Source: Paracoccus alkanivorans (GTDB lineage Bacteria; Pseudomonadota; Alphaproteobacteria; Rhodobacterales; Rhodobacteraceae). Taken from it: 64,000 nt of DNA. Positions within the stretch are counted from its first letter, which is position 1, and each line of letters begins with the position of its first letter. The DNA is taken from assembly GCF_003697785.1 (NCBI RefSeq), contig NZ_QOKZ01000001.1, positions 1 through 64,000 of the forward strand, read 5' to 3'. Below are positions 25,884 through 35,153 of this stretch, in pieces. The translations under genes and the position numbers were made by a program. The notes under the pieces are model-generated. The model had not been told where the DNA came from, searched no databases, and saw nothing but the letters and a program-made list of their open reading frames with translations.

Positions 25884-26707
25884 TGCCTCCGTCCTTTCAG
25901 GTAGGTCTTCAGCGCTTCAGGTTGATCGGTCTGGATACAGCTAATGCCCGCATCGACAAGACGTCCCCAAATGCGGTCAGGATCCTGCAATGCGGTCGTA
26001 TCGGTCCAGCCTCCGCTATTGGCCTGATCCAGCGTATTTTTCCACAATGCCATACCCGCCGCGCGGAAATGGTCGCGATTGGCCGCGATGGTGTCAAGCT
26101 GATCGAACCGAATTTCGGCCATGAATGGTGCCAGCGGCGCCATAAGCGCCAGCTTGTCCTGAATATTCTCTGCGGTAAAACGCGCCATCGCCATGAAAGC
26201 GATCCCATCGATGTCTTGCGCTCGTACCCAGTCCAGATCGGTCTGAGTTGCGATTTCGGTCTTCAGATCGATATGATCAGCCGCGTCCAATCGACGCGCG
26301 GCAGCGGCTACCTGGGGAAACAGGCTGCGGTCCTTCAGGTCCAGGTCGGCGAAAATACGGCCGCGGATCAGTTCCAGTGCCTCGTCCAGGGTCGGGATCC
26401 GCTGATCGGTTACCTCCTGATGCTCGCCACCGTTACCCTGCCGCAGACGCAAAGATCGCAATTCAGCCATCGTGCAGCTTTCGGCCTCACGATCAAGCCC
26501 AGCCATGCGGGAAAGCGTAGCGTCATGCATCAGGAACAATACACCATCGGCACTTTGCCGTATGTCCAATTCGACAATATCGATACCAAGATCAATCGCG
26601 CGCTGGATTGCTGCAAGGCTGTTTTCAGGTGCGCCATGCCAGGCACCACGATGTGCGACAACAGCGCAATCGCGCCCTGGATCGCGGATGAAATCCCTAT
26701 AGCTCAT
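25880..26707 (-). CDS. Glycerophosphodiester phosphodiesterase, copy B
   Basis: GDPD-family TIM barrel of 275 aa. The catalytic histidines and metal ligands are in VVAHRGAWHGAPENSLAA, IVELDIRQSADGVLFLMHD and FADLDLKDRSL. It hydrolyses a glycerophosphodiester to glycerol 3-phosphate and an alcohol, or on the other side of the phosphate. No signal peptide, so it acts in the cytoplasm after import. The start overlaps its upstream neighbour. The paralogue at 26704 shares the layout but differs widely, suggesting two substrates or two cleavage sides. Confidence 0.9.
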   Translation of the reverse strand: MSYRDFIRDPGRDCAVVAHRGAWHGAPENSLAAIQRAIDLGIDIVELDIRQSADGVLFLMHDATLSRMAGLDREAESCTMAELRSLRLRQGNGGEHQEVTDQRIPTLDEALELIRGRIFADLDLKDRSLFPQVAAAARRLDAADHIDLKTEIATQTDLDWVRAQDIDGIAFMAMARFTAENIQDKLALMAPLAPFMAEIRFDQLDTIAANRDHFRAAGMALWKNTLDQANSGGWTDTTALQDPDRIWGRLVDAGISCIQTDQPEALKTYLKGRRQ

Positions 26708-27525
26708 GATTTGTCCCTGGTTTGACGAATTGTGAGAAAATGTTGCAGGGCAGCAGCTTCATCGGTCTGGATCAAGCCGACGCCGGCATCCAGAAGCCGG
26801 CCCCATACCGCCTCCGGGTCAAGCATGGCCGCACCGTCGCCAAACCCGGCGCAGGCAACGGTATCGAGCGTGTTGACCATGAGCGCGATTCCGGCCCGCC
26901 TTGCTTGCGGGGCAAACATCGCGACTTGTTCGAGACTGCTGAAACGCAGTTCGCATATCGGTGGAGCCAGCGCGAAGAGGCGATTCAGCTGCGCGTGAAC
27001 ATCGGAAGCGTCCAGCCAGATACGGGCGATCTTTGTCATGCCAGGCGGCACCATTTCGCGGAACCAGGCCAGATCGCGGTCGGAACGCAGATCACCCCAG
27101 ATATCGACCTGCTCCGCCATTCCCAGATCGGTCGCACAAGCAATGATATCCGGGAGAGCCGAGCGGTCCTTTGCATCCAGATGAACCAGTATCCGTCCCC
27201 GGCACAGTGACAACGCATCGCCAAGCGAAGGAACGGTTTCCGTGCTTGGCAGATCCGGGCGCTTCAGCAGCGGCAGATGGGTCAGATCGCTTTTCACAAG
27301 TTCGTCGACTGCCAGCGCAATGCCGGACGTGCGTAACAACGTCTCATCATGCATGAGAACCAACACGCCGTCCCTGGTGCGACGAATGTCGATTTCAACC
27401 ACGTCATGCCCGTCACGAATGGCTTGCTCAATGGCAGCAAGGCTGTTCTCGGGGGCATCCTGCCAGATGCCGCGATGAGCAATGACAAGACAGTCTCGCG
27501 CTGTGAGCCGTTCCAGATAAGTCAA
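26704..27525 (-). CDS. Glycerophosphodiester phosphodiesterase, copy A
   Basis: GDPD-family enzyme of 273 aa. Active-site motifs are LVIAHRGIWQDAPENSLA, VVEIDIRRTRDGVLVLMHD and LVHLDAKDRSALP, with GLIQTDEAAALQHFL at the C-terminus. The likely start is TTG 27525 (reading MTYLERLTARDC), which overlaps the ATPase stop. An upstream extension to 27591 would run deep into the ATPase gene and carries no domain. Cytoplasmic, no signal peptide. Confidence 0.87.
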   Translation of the reverse strand: MTYLERLTARDCLVIAHRGIWQDAPENSLAAIEQAIRDGHDVVEIDIRRTRDGVLVLMHDETLLRTSGIALAVDELVKSDLTHLPLLKRPDLPSTETVPSLGDALSLCRGRILVHLDAKDRSALPDIIACATDLGMAEQVDIWGDLRSDRDLAWFREMVPPGMTKIARIWLDASDVHAQLNRLFALAPPICELRFSSLEQVAMFAPQARRAGIALMVNTLDTVACAGFGDGAAMLDPEAVWGRLLDAGVGLIQTDEAAALQHFLTIRQTRDKS

Positions 27526-28628
27526 TTCGCATATTCCAAATGAAAATCCGCCTCGATACGCCGCCCCTCGACATCGAAGAGATGCAGGCATTCCCGAGGG
27601 AAATGCAGATGCAGGTCGCTTTGCTGCGGTTCCGCCGACCCAAAAGGCAGAGCGATGCGCAGATCCACCAGATCGAACGCCGCAGTCAGGATCATATGAG
27701 ACCCCAGATCCTCCCGGTGGCGCAGTTGGGCCCGGATCGGACCATGGCGATCAAGGACGATACTCTCCGGGCGGATGCCAAGCAGAAATTCGCCTTTCAA
27801 CGGGCTGGCGGCGAACACCTTACCGTTGCCGAACCGCAATGCCCTCCCATCGCCCGAAACGGGCAGGATGTTCATCGGCGGAGCGCCGATGAACTTCGCC
27901 ACGAAGATTGAGGCGGGGCGAGAATAGATCGTCTTCGGTGTGTCGAACTGCTCGACCCGACCCTTGTTCAGAATCAGGATGCGGTCTGCCAGCGTCATCG
28001 CCTCGACCTGGTCATGCGTGACAAAGATGCTGGTCGCGCCGATACGGTGATGCAACTCGGCCAGTTCCAGCCGCATGTCCTGGCGCAACTGTGCGTCCAG
28101 ATTCGACAGCGGCTCGTCGAATAGCAACACGCCCGGTTCGCGAATGATGGCACGGCCGATCGCCACACGCTGACGCTGCCCACCGGAAAGCTGTCCGGGC
28201 TTGCGGTGCAGGAAATCCGCCAGCCCAAGCATCCGGGCCACCGCCTTGACCCGCGCGTCGCGTTCCGCCCGTTGTATACCGGCCACCCGCAGGCTGTAGC
28301 CGATATTCTGAGCCACGGTCATATGCGGGTAAAGCGCATAGTTCTGAAACACCATGGCGAGGCCACGCTCCTTGGGTTCCAGATCCTGCACCTCGCGCCC
28401 GCCGATGGAGATCGTGCCGCCGGTGACACGCTCAAGCCCGGCGATCATCTGCAGCAATGTCGACTTGCCGCAACCCGAAGGGCCGAGAATGACGGTGAAC
28501 TCGCCCGCGCGCATTTCGATATCCATCGGCGGGATGGTGACGGCTTTCGCATCGTAGGATTTTGTTACACCCGACAGGCGGATACCTTGCGCTTCGGCAT
28601 GGATGGGGTCGATCGCATTCATTGTCAT
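27522..28628 (-). CDS. Ugp/Mal-type ABC transporter ATP-binding protein
   Basis: CUT1-family ATPase of 368 aa. Walker A is LGPSGCGKSTLLQM, the Q-loop VFQNYALYPHMTV, the signature LSGGQRQRVAIGRAI, Walker B LLFDEPLSNLD and the switch FVTHDQVEAMTLAD. A C-terminal TOBE-type regulatory domain follows (LGIRPESIVLDRHG). This class includes UgpC and MsmK. Starts at 28628 or 28622 are equivalent. Its ends overlap both neighbours, so the operon is translationally coupled. Confidence 0.93.
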   Translation of the reverse strand: MTMNAIDPIHAEAQGIRLSGVTKSYDAKAVTIPPMDIEMRAGEFTVILGPSGCGKSTLLQMIAGLERVTGGTISIGGREVQDLEPKERGLAMVFQNYALYPHMTVAQNIGYSLRVAGIQRAERDARVKAVARMLGLADFLHRKPGQLSGGQRQRVAIGRAIIREPGVLLFDEPLSNLDAQLRQDMRLELAELHHRIGATSIFVTHDQVEAMTLADRILILNKGRVEQFDTPKTIYSRPASIFVAKFIGAPPMNILPVSGDGRALRFGNGKVFAASPLKGEFLLGIRPESIVLDRHGPIRAQLRHREDLGSHMILTAAFDLVDLRIALPFGSAEPQQSDLHLHFPRECLHLFDVEGRRIEADFHLEYAN

Positions 28629-29542
28629 TTCTCCGTCAGGACGAGGCCGCGGACCAGAAATCGCTGCAAAAGCGCGATCATCAGCAACGGGATCAGCGAG
28701 ACGATCACCGCACCCGCCATCATCAGCGGGAAATCGGGCATGCGGCCGTCATTGTCGGGCATCAGCCGCGCCAGCCCCACCACGGCGGTTTGCATTTCGG
28801 GTGTCGAGGCTCCGACCAATGGCCACAAATACTGAGTCCAACCGCTGAGAAAGGTCAGCACGAACAATGCGGCGACACTGGTGCGCGACAGCGGCAGCAG
28901 GATGTCCCAGATGAAGCGCAGGGGGCCCGCGCCATCCATGCGTGCCGCCTTGAACAGATCGCGGGGCAAGGTCAGGAAGAACTGGCGGAACAGGAAAGTG
29001 CCCGTGCCGTGCGCAACCAGTGGGACAATCAGGCCGATATGCGTGTCAAGAATGCTTAGTTCCAACTGCACCGGAGCGCCGAAGAATCGGCTGATCAGAC
29101 TGTTTAACCCAGTGAGGTCGAGGAGTGCATTGACAGGAGACAGGATATTGGCCGCCACCTGATAAGTGGTGATGACGCGGATATCCAAGGGCAGCATGAT
29201 GGTTGCGAGGATCAGCGCGAAAACCACGCTGGCCCAGCGGATCCGGAACCAGACCAGCGCATAGGCGGTGAGAAAGGACAGAACGCAGGTCAGGGCGGCA
29301 TTGCCAAGCGCCACGATCAGGCTGTTCGCCATTTGCTGCGGAATTCTCGTTTCAACCCACAGCCGGCGAATGTTGTCGGCCAGGTCGTCACCGGGCAGCC
29401 ATGTCAGGCCATTCTGCAACGTCTCCTGATAGCTATGGCTGGCAGTGGTCAGGGCCAGATAAAGCGGCCCCAGGATATAGACGATCCCGATTGCCAGGAT
29501 CACCGAGGCTGCAATATTGATTGAACGGGCGTTTTCGATCAT
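28625..29542 (-). CDS. Ugp-like ABC transporter permease (UgpE type)
   Basis: CUT1 permease of 305 aa with six predicted helices starting IAASVILAIGIVYILGPLYL. The EAA loop reads AARMDGAGPLRFIWDILLPL. The segment LPLDIRVITTYQVA and the C-terminal GLVLTEK are typical of UgpE-like proteins. It overlaps the ATPase start and lies 3 bp after the other permease. Confidence 0.9.
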   Translation of the reverse strand: MIENARSINIAASVILAIGIVYILGPLYLALTTASHSYQETLQNGLTWLPGDDLADNIRRLWVETRIPQQMANSLIVALGNAALTCVLSFLTAYALVWFRIRWASVVFALILATIMLPLDIRVITTYQVAANILSPVNALLDLTGLNSLISRFFGAPVQLELSILDTHIGLIVPLVAHGTGTFLFRQFFLTLPRDLFKAARMDGAGPLRFIWDILLPLSRTSVAALFVLTFLSGWTQYLWPLVGASTPEMQTAVVGLARLMPDNDGRMPDFPLMMAGAVIVSLIPLLMIALLQRFLVRGLVLTEK

Positions 29543-29545
29543 GAC

Positions 29546-30436
29546 TCAACGCTCGTAATTGATGCGACGACCGAGGAAGGCGAACTGGCAACCCGCGAGC
29601 AGAACGACGAAGATCATCAGCATCACGGTCTGGGTCGAGGCCCCAGACAGATCATAGCCGCGGAAGCCATCAGCATAGATCTTGTAGACCAGCAGGGTGG
29701 TGGCGCCGCCCGGCCCTCCTTTGGTAATCGTATCGATCAGGGCGAAGACCGAGGTGATGCTTTCGGTGAATTCCAGTACCAGCGTGAGGAAGAGCTGCGG
29801 TGCGATCAGCGGTAACTGCAGGTCGCGGATACGCCGCCACGGGCCGGCGCCGTCCAGCGCCGCCGCTTGGTACAGCGTATGCGGCACCGCGCGAAGCCCG
29901 GCCAGAAGGATCACGAAATTAAAGGGTATCCCGCTCCAGACATGGGCAACGATCAAGGTTATGAAAGCGTCCACCCCGTCGAGTCCCGGTGCCCAGAGGC
30001 CGGGAAACCAGTTGTTGAGCGGCGCGAGGATTCCAACGAACGGATTGAAGATAAAGGCAAAGACAACACCGATCGATGCTCCGGCGACTCCTTTTGGCCA
30101 GACAAGAACATTGCGGGCGACCGGCGAGAGCCTGATCTGGCGATCCGCGGCAATCGCCAGCACCAATGGCAGGACGACCGCCAAGGCCGAGGCTGTAACC
30201 ATGAAGATCAATGTGCGCCAGGTTGCGCGCCAGAATTCGGGATCGGCGAGCACGCGCGAGAAATTGTCGAAGCCCACGAATTGCGATCCACCGCCGAAGG
30301 GCTGTTCCAGAAAAAATGACCAGTAGAAGGCCTGGATGACCGGCGCGTAGAAAAACAGCAGGATCAGGATCATCAGTGGCAGGACCAGCAAGATAGGCAG
30401 CCAGCGATGACCGAAGCGTGCAGAGTCAGAGGTCAT
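29546..30436 (-). CDS. Ugp-like ABC transporter permease (UgpA type)
   Basis: CUT1 permease of 296 aa. The N-terminal helix is LPILLVLPLMILILLFFYAP, and the EAA loop is AAALDGAGPWRRIRDLQLPL, followed by LIAPQLFLTLVLEFTESITS. It pairs with the product at 28625. A GC-rich hairpin separates it from the upstream binding-protein gene. Confidence 0.9.
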   Translation of the reverse strand: MTSDSARFGHRWLPILLVLPLMILILLFFYAPVIQAFYWSFFLEQPFGGGSQFVGFDNFSRVLADPEFWRATWRTLIFMVTASALAVVLPLVLAIAADRQIRLSPVARNVLVWPKGVAGASIGVVFAFIFNPFVGILAPLNNWFPGLWAPGLDGVDAFITLIVAHVWSGIPFNFVILLAGLRAVPHTLYQAAALDGAGPWRRIRDLQLPLIAPQLFLTLVLEFTESITSVFALIDTITKGGPGGATTLLVYKIYADGFRGYDLSGASTQTVMLMIFVVLLAGCQFAFLGRRINYER

Positions 30437-30464
30437 GAACAGTTCCGCGACAAAGGAGATGCGC

Positions 30465-30485
30465 GGGGCGAGCCAGGCCCGCCCC
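30465..30485 (-). terminator. Intercistronic hairpin after the binding-protein gene
   Basis: GGGGCG and CGCCCC pair across a short loop that can also pair partly (GCC/GGC). It sits between the binding-protein stop and the permease start. In ABC operons such hairpins stabilise the binding-protein mRNA or attenuate the permeases, raising the ratio of binding protein to membrane parts. Confidence 0.5.
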
Positions 30486-30502
30486 TACGTGACGGCGGCG
30501 GA

Positions 30503-31810
30503 TCAGGGGAGTTGCACGTTGCGGTAAGTCTGCTGGAAGCGGCGCAGCAACTCGTTTCCACGTGAGGCGGCATTGTCCAGTGCGATCTGCATGGTCTGGT
30601 CGCCGGCCCAGGCCTTTTGCGTTTCCTCCATGAATATCTCGCGGAACTGGACATAGAAGCCCAACCGGATGCCGCGCGTGTCTGGCGTACCCGGCTGATT
30701 CATCGATTCAACGCCGATCTTGGCCGTCAGGTACTTCGGACTGTCAGCCTCGCCACTTGCGGTGATGGCATCCAGCGCATCATTCGTGACCGGAACATAG
30801 CCCGTGGCTGCGGTGAAGAACATTTGCTGTTCCGGCTGGCGCAGGAAATCGAGGAAAGCCTTGGCCGCCTCGATCTCGGCCTCATCATGACCCTTCATCA
30901 CATAGATCGAGGCGCCGCCCACGAAAGTATTGTGACGCTCATGCCCTTCATACATCGGAGCCATTGCTGCAGTCAGTTCGTATGTTTCGCCAAACGCCTC
31001 CTTGGCGGCCGCATAGCTGCCCGAGGACTGCTCCATCATCGCACATTCACCGGCATTGAAGGCGGCCGTGTAGTCGCCCGCCCTGGTGTCTGTCGCAAGC
31101 CGGACCAGCCCCTCCTTGCGCCACTCGACCAGATTGGAGAGATGCTTGGCAGCGAAGGTGGTGTTGAAGGCATATTCGGCATCCAGGCCGTCATAACCAT
31201 TGTGCTTCGAGGCGATCGGCAGGGCGTGGCGGGCCGAGAACTGTTCGAGCACGCGCCAAGTATCGCCGTCGGTCACGAAGGGGCAGGCATGGCCACTCTC
31301 TTTCAGTTTACGCGCGGCGCCAATGATCTCCTCCCAAGTCTCGGGTGTCTCGGTCACGCCGGCTTCTTCAAGCTGCGTCTTGTTGGTGTAGAACAACAGC
31401 GTCGAGGAATTGTAGGGTTGGGCGAAGAGCTTGCCGGCCGATGTCTCGTAATAGCTGCGGGCTCCTGCGATATAGCCGTCCCAATCAACCTCGGGCAGGA
31501 TGTCTTCAACGGGAACGACGGCATCCGACAACATGATATCCAGCGTACCCGCATCGAAGAACTGGATCAGGACCGGGTGACGTTTTGCGCGATAGGCGGC
31601 GATCGCCTTTTGCATGCCGACCTCATAGCTGCCCTGGCCTACGCAGGTGATTTGATGATCGCTTTGCGCCGAGTTGAAATCCGCGCATTGCTTCTGGATT
31701 GCCTCCTCCACATTGCCGGTATTTCCATACCAGAACTCGATATCTGCCGCTTGGGCTGTCGCTATGCTGAATGTCAGCAGGCCGAGAGCCATCAGAATGG
31801 GACGCTTCAT
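30503..31810 (-). CDS. Ugp-like ABC transporter substrate-binding protein
   Basis: A 435-aa SBP_bac_1 protein with signal peptide MKRPILMALGLLTFSIATAQA. Mature motifs include IEFWYGNTGNVEEAIQKQC, FAQPYNSSTLLFYTNKT and the C-terminal MQIALDNAASRGNELL. This pattern matches UgpB-like proteins, which bind glycerol 3-phosphate or glycerophosphodiesters. First gene of the seven-gene operon, divergent from the ROK regulator. The presence of two downstream diesterases favours a diester ligand (inference). Confidence 0.9.
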   Translation of the reverse strand: MKRPILMALGLLTFSIATAQAADIEFWYGNTGNVEEAIQKQCADFNSAQSDHQITCVGQGSYEVGMQKAIAAYRAKRHPVLIQFFDAGTLDIMLSDAVVPVEDILPEVDWDGYIAGARSYYETSAGKLFAQPYNSSTLLFYTNKTQLEEAGVTETPETWEEIIGAARKLKESGHACPFVTDGDTWRVLEQFSARHALPIASKHNGYDGLDAEYAFNTTFAAKHLSNLVEWRKEGLVRLATDTRAGDYTAAFNAGECAMMEQSSGSYAAAKEAFGETYELTAAMAPMYEGHERHNTFVGGASIYVMKGHDEAEIEAAKAFLDFLRQPEQQMFFTAATGYVPVTNDALDAITASGEADSPKYLTAKIGVESMNQPGTPDTRGIRLGFYVQFREIFMEETQKAWAGDQTMQIALDNAASRGNELLRRFQQTYRNVQLP

Positions 31811-31867
31811 GTCATGTCACCTTGGTTGAACATCACGCTTGGACGTGACCATGTGGATTCGAAGCAT

Positions 31868-31973
31868 TATTACACTTTATGTGTGACAATGCGGTGACTA
31901 ACGCACCAGAATTCCTGGAAACTGTTCTTTTCGATTGCCTTGAGCCCGCCGGGAATTACACAAAGGATGTGAC
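31868..31973. promoter_or_regulatory. Pair of similar operator-like sites between the ROK gene and the Ugp-like operon
   Basis: Two related elements lie in the 180-bp divergent promoter region: ATTACACTTTATGTGTGAC (about 31869-31887) and ATTACACAAAGGATGTGAC (31955-31973). Each pairs TTACAC or ACAC with a TGTG half-site. Spacing of ~86 bp could allow looping. They are the best candidates for binding by the adjacent ROK repressor. Confidence 0.45.
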
Positions 31974-31990
31974 AGTCCGAAGGAGCGGTC

Positions 31991-33145
31991 ATGACTTATT
32001 CACCCAACGCGCTGATCGCGCCGCATTTCTTGCGGGCCGCGGATGATGATGTCGTCTCGGGCAATGAGCGAAACCTGCTGCGGGCGATCTGGCTGCATCC
32101 GGGCCTGTCGCGATCCGAGTTGACGGCGCTATCGGATCTGTCGCAGCAATCGGTGCACCGTATTCTCGACGCGTTGGCAGAACGCGGCCTGATCATATTC
32201 GGTGATCCCAAACAGGGCCTTGGCAGCGGGCAACCAAGCCCGATGCTGTATCTGAACGGAGCCCACGCCTATTGCGTCGGCATCTCGGTCAATAGTGATA
32301 TCATCGACATCTGCATGATCGACCTGGCGGGCAAGATTCTGGCACAGGACAGTTTCACGCTCTGGCGGCGCCCGATGCGCGAATGTCTCGACCTGATCAG
32401 CACTTTCATCGCTAAACGCCAGGCGAAATTACAACTTCATGAGCGCGCCTTTTTCGGCATAGGCCTCGCCATTGCAGGCTTCCATATTGCGGGGACACGC
32501 TACAACGCCACGTTACCCCTGCATGAATGGTCCCTGATCGAACTCGGCCCGCTTTTGGCAGAGCATTTCGGCAAGCCGGTCTGGACCATAAACGGCGGCA
32601 AATCGGGAGCAATCGCCGAGGCGATGTTTGGCATCGGCCGATACGTCAAGAACTTCGCCTATCTCAGCTTCAATTACGGGTTTGGCGGTGGCCTGATTTG
32701 CGACGGCGCACTTCTGGACGGCGGAAACGGGAATGCAGGTGAATTCTCGCAGATGTTTGACGAGGAAGAGGTGCTTCGGCGCCCCGCGCTGCAGCTGCTG
32801 ATGGAGGCGCTCAAGCGCAACGGAACGACGTTGCCGACGATCAGCATACTCCGCGAAAATTTTGATCCGAACTGGCCGGGATTGGCTGAGTGGGTGGAAG
32901 AGGTCACCCCAGCCTATAACCGTCTCGTCAACGCCATCTGGGCCATCTTCGACCCGCAAGCAATCGTATTCGGCGGCGAGGTACCGCCGGAACTGGCAGA
33001 AATGCTGATCCGGCGAACAAGGCTTTTCGGCAAACCGCGCTATGGCGTTTCACGGCCGCATCCAAAGCTGATCGTCTCCGAGATCGGCTCTGATGCCGCA
33101 GCGATGGGAGCGGCGATCCGGCCGTTCAACCTGACCTTTTACTGA
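31991..33145 (+). CDS. ROK family transcriptional regulator
   Basis: A 384-aa NagC/Mlc-type protein. The N-terminal winged HTH covers ~25-75 (NERNLLRAIWLHPGLSRSEL; DLSQQSVHRILDALAERGL). The sugar-kinase fold follows (GIGLAIAGFHIAGTRYNATL; LSFNYGFGGGLICDGALLDG; GNAGEFSQMF). The usual ROK zinc motif (CxCGxxGC) is not present, as in some family members. Start ATG 31991 follows GAAGGAG. It is divergent from the Ugp-like operon and probably represses it until a sugar- or polyol-type ligand binds (inference). Confidence 0.9.
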   Translation: MTYSPNALIAPHFLRAADDDVVSGNERNLLRAIWLHPGLSRSELTALSDLSQQSVHRILDALAERGLIIFGDPKQGLGSGQPSPMLYLNGAHAYCVGISVNSDIIDICMIDLAGKILAQDSFTLWRRPMRECLDLISTFIAKRQAKLQLHERAFFGIGLAIAGFHIAGTRYNATLPLHEWSLIELGPLLAEHFGKPVWTINGGKSGAIAEAMFGIGRYVKNFAYLSFNYGFGGGLICDGALLDGGNGNAGEFSQMFDEEEVLRRPALQLLMEALKRNGTTLPTISILRENFDPNWPGLAEWVEEVTPAYNRLVNAIWAIFDPQAIVFGGEVPPELAEMLIRRTRLFGKPRYGVSRPHPKLIVSEIGSDAAAMGAAIRPFNLTFY

Positions 33146-33352
33146 AACGGGCTTCGATAACTATACTGCTACCAGGCACAGCAGGTTACGGAAACCCTAC
33201 CCCCTCATCTCCGCGGCCAGTCGGCCTCGGCCTAATTGGTGCGACACCGAACATCGCGTTCGACCCTAGTTCTGTATGTTTCCGCTTGCGCCCGTTTTTT
33301 TTGGTATGGCTTACAACATTTGCTGTAGCACCGCAGGAAAAGTTGTAGCTTC

Positions 33353-34552
33353 ATGGGTACCATCATCAAGCGTCGCCGAAAAGGTGGCTCCACGGCTTGG
33401 CTCGCTCAAATCTCCATCACCAGACAAGGAAAAAGCGTCTGGCGCGAGAACAAGACGTTTGAGCGCCGGTCGGTTGCCTCGGCATGGATCGAAAAGCGGG
33501 AAAAGGAGCTCGCGAAACCGGAGGCCCTCCACGAACTTTCCGGCCAGAAGGGGAAGAAGCGCAATCCGACGCTTGCGGACGCCATCGATAAATATATCGA
33601 GGAGAGCAAAAGGCAGATTGGCAGATTGGCAGATTGGCAGATTGGCAGATTGGCAGATTGGCAGATTGGCAGAACGAAGGCACAGGTGCTGCGGGCAATC
33701 AAGACTTTCGACATAGGCGACAAGAGCTGCTCTGAAATCACGAGCGCCGATATCGTCGGGTTTGCACGGCAAAAGCTTGACTCTGGGGCACAACCGCAAA
33801 CAGCTGCGAACTACATGTCGCACCTTGGGGCGATCTTCTCAATTGCCCGACCTGCCTGGGGCGGTCTCCTCGATCCGCAAGCGATGGACGACGCCTAGAA
33901 GGTGTCCAAGAAGCTCGGGCTTACGCAAAAGAGTAGACAGCGCGATCGTCGCCCAACACTCGAAGAACTCAACCTCCTGATGTGCCACTTCCAAGAAAGA
34001 TCCCAAAGGCGCCCGACATCAGTGCGCATGCATCGCGTCATCGCATTTGCGATATTCTCTACGAGGCGCCAGGAGGAGATAACGCGTATCACATGGCATG
34101 ACTTCGACAGGGAAGGCGCTCGTGTACTTGTACGAGACATGAGGAGTCCTGGAGAGAAAATTGGCAACGACATCTGGTGCGATCTGCCGGAACAGGCAGC
34201 CGCCATCATTGAGGCAATGCCGGCAGCTTCAGATCGGATATTCCCCTACTCTACGGATGCTATTAGTGCTGCGTTCACCCGTGCCACTCGGCTACTTGAA
34301 ATCAAGGACCTACACTTTCAAGATCTGCGGCACGATGGCGTCTCGAGACTTTTTGAGCTTGGCCGAAACATTCCTCATGTTGCAGCAGTGTCCGGACACA
34401 GATCGTGGGTGTCGCTGAAACGATATACGCACCTTCGCCGAACCGGCGATCGATACGCGGACTGGCGCTGGTTGCCAGAGGTCACGAAACCTGACGCTAG
34501 CATTCGTCTCGTTCGACGAGATCGGCCCAGTGCGAGGCATGCCAAGCCATAG
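33353..34552 (+). pseudogene. Tyrosine recombinase/phage integrase interrupted by an amber codon
   Basis: One continuous frame with TAG at 33896-33898. The first part (MGTIIKRRRKGGSTAWLAQI, then a core-binding SAM-like domain with ITSADIVGFARQKLDSGAQP) and the second (TRRQEEITRITWHDFD; FQDLRHDGVSRLFELG; SGHRSWVSLKRYTHL) form a complete integrase of ~398 codons. The catalytic arginines, C-terminal His and Tyr are present; the box II histidine before DLR is Gln. A microsatellite expands the linker (see 33615). A GTG at 33902 could restart the catalytic half. No tRNA or attachment repeat was found beside it. Confidence 0.85.
33615..33673 (+). repeat. 8-bp tandem repeat (7 units) inside the integrase gene
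   Basis: Seven exact copies of AGATTGGC plus a partial AGA. Translated, three repeats of eight residues appear (QIGRLADW). Because 8 is not a multiple of 3, every gain or loss of a unit shifts frame; 1, 4 or 7 units keep it. The flanks read on naturally as SKRQIGRTKAQ if one unit is ancestral. Confidence 0.95.
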
Positions 34553-34920
34553 TGCTATTCACACTATATGAACCGGCCGCATCAGTGCCTCAGAGGGCGC
34601 TTCGCCGGATATGATGGTGGCCGGAGGGCGCTCAAATCTGAACTTGCGGAAGCAAAAAGCCGCCCGGATCGGGCGGCTGACCTGCGCGATCATGGATCGC
34701 AAGTTGAGATGGCTGCGGGGGCTCGCAATCATCTCAACATGCGAAGTCCTACAGTCGACCACCCTCTGTTGCTCCAGACGGGATCAGCAGCCCCCGGCGG
34801 AACATTTAGCATTTCTGCGCAGGAAACCCGCCAACCTAGCTACCAGCCCATAGAGAGATAGCACATCATCAGCCATGCCGGTAGCTGCTCTTCTTTTGTA
34901 AGCGGAAAGAATTGGCCCGT
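34553..34920. other. Intergenic, no gene recognised
   Basis: About 370 bp after the integrase. Frames on both strands are short and low-complexity, and no att-like direct repeat, tRNA or terminator stands out. Probably debris between two broken mobile elements. Confidence 0.45.
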
Positions 34921-35025
34921 TCAGGCTTTGTAATTCCATGGCATGAGAGCTTAGATATTTGAGCTCGGCCATTGATTGGCGATGCGCTGCAGGGTCTGAG
35001 TGAGCCATGCCGCCGGATCGACGTT
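34921..35025 (-). mobile_element. IS66-family transposase C-terminal remnant
   Basis: The minus strand reads VDPAAWLTQTLQRIANQWP, an internal TAA, then ALMPWNYKA and a TGA. This matches the C-terminus of IS66 TnpC proteins, where the last residues follow an 'LLPWNW/F' pattern. Only ~30 codons remain and they carry a nonsense mutation. The minus frame extending upstream to 35157 shows no transposase similarity that I can see. Confidence 0.7.
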
Positions 35026-35153
35026 GTGACTCATCTCCATCTGCAAGACCTCTCCGTTCCTGCCGGAACCAGAAACCCCATCCTGTCGATGTGATGCGGC
35101 ACCGACAGGAACTGGACAGCGGGTTCCTGTTTCATCGATCTCATAGCACTTCA

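Noticed and set aside
30617..31897. 426-codon plus-strand frame
   Set aside because: Antisense to the Ugp-like binding-protein gene; no signal peptide or motif.
33146..33352. tRNA or attachment site beside the integrase
   Set aside because: No cloverleaf-like sequence or flanking direct repeat was found on either side of the gene.
33615..33673. Short tandem repeats as a CRISPR-like array
   Set aside because: Units are 8 bp with no spacers; it is a microsatellite inside an integrase gene.
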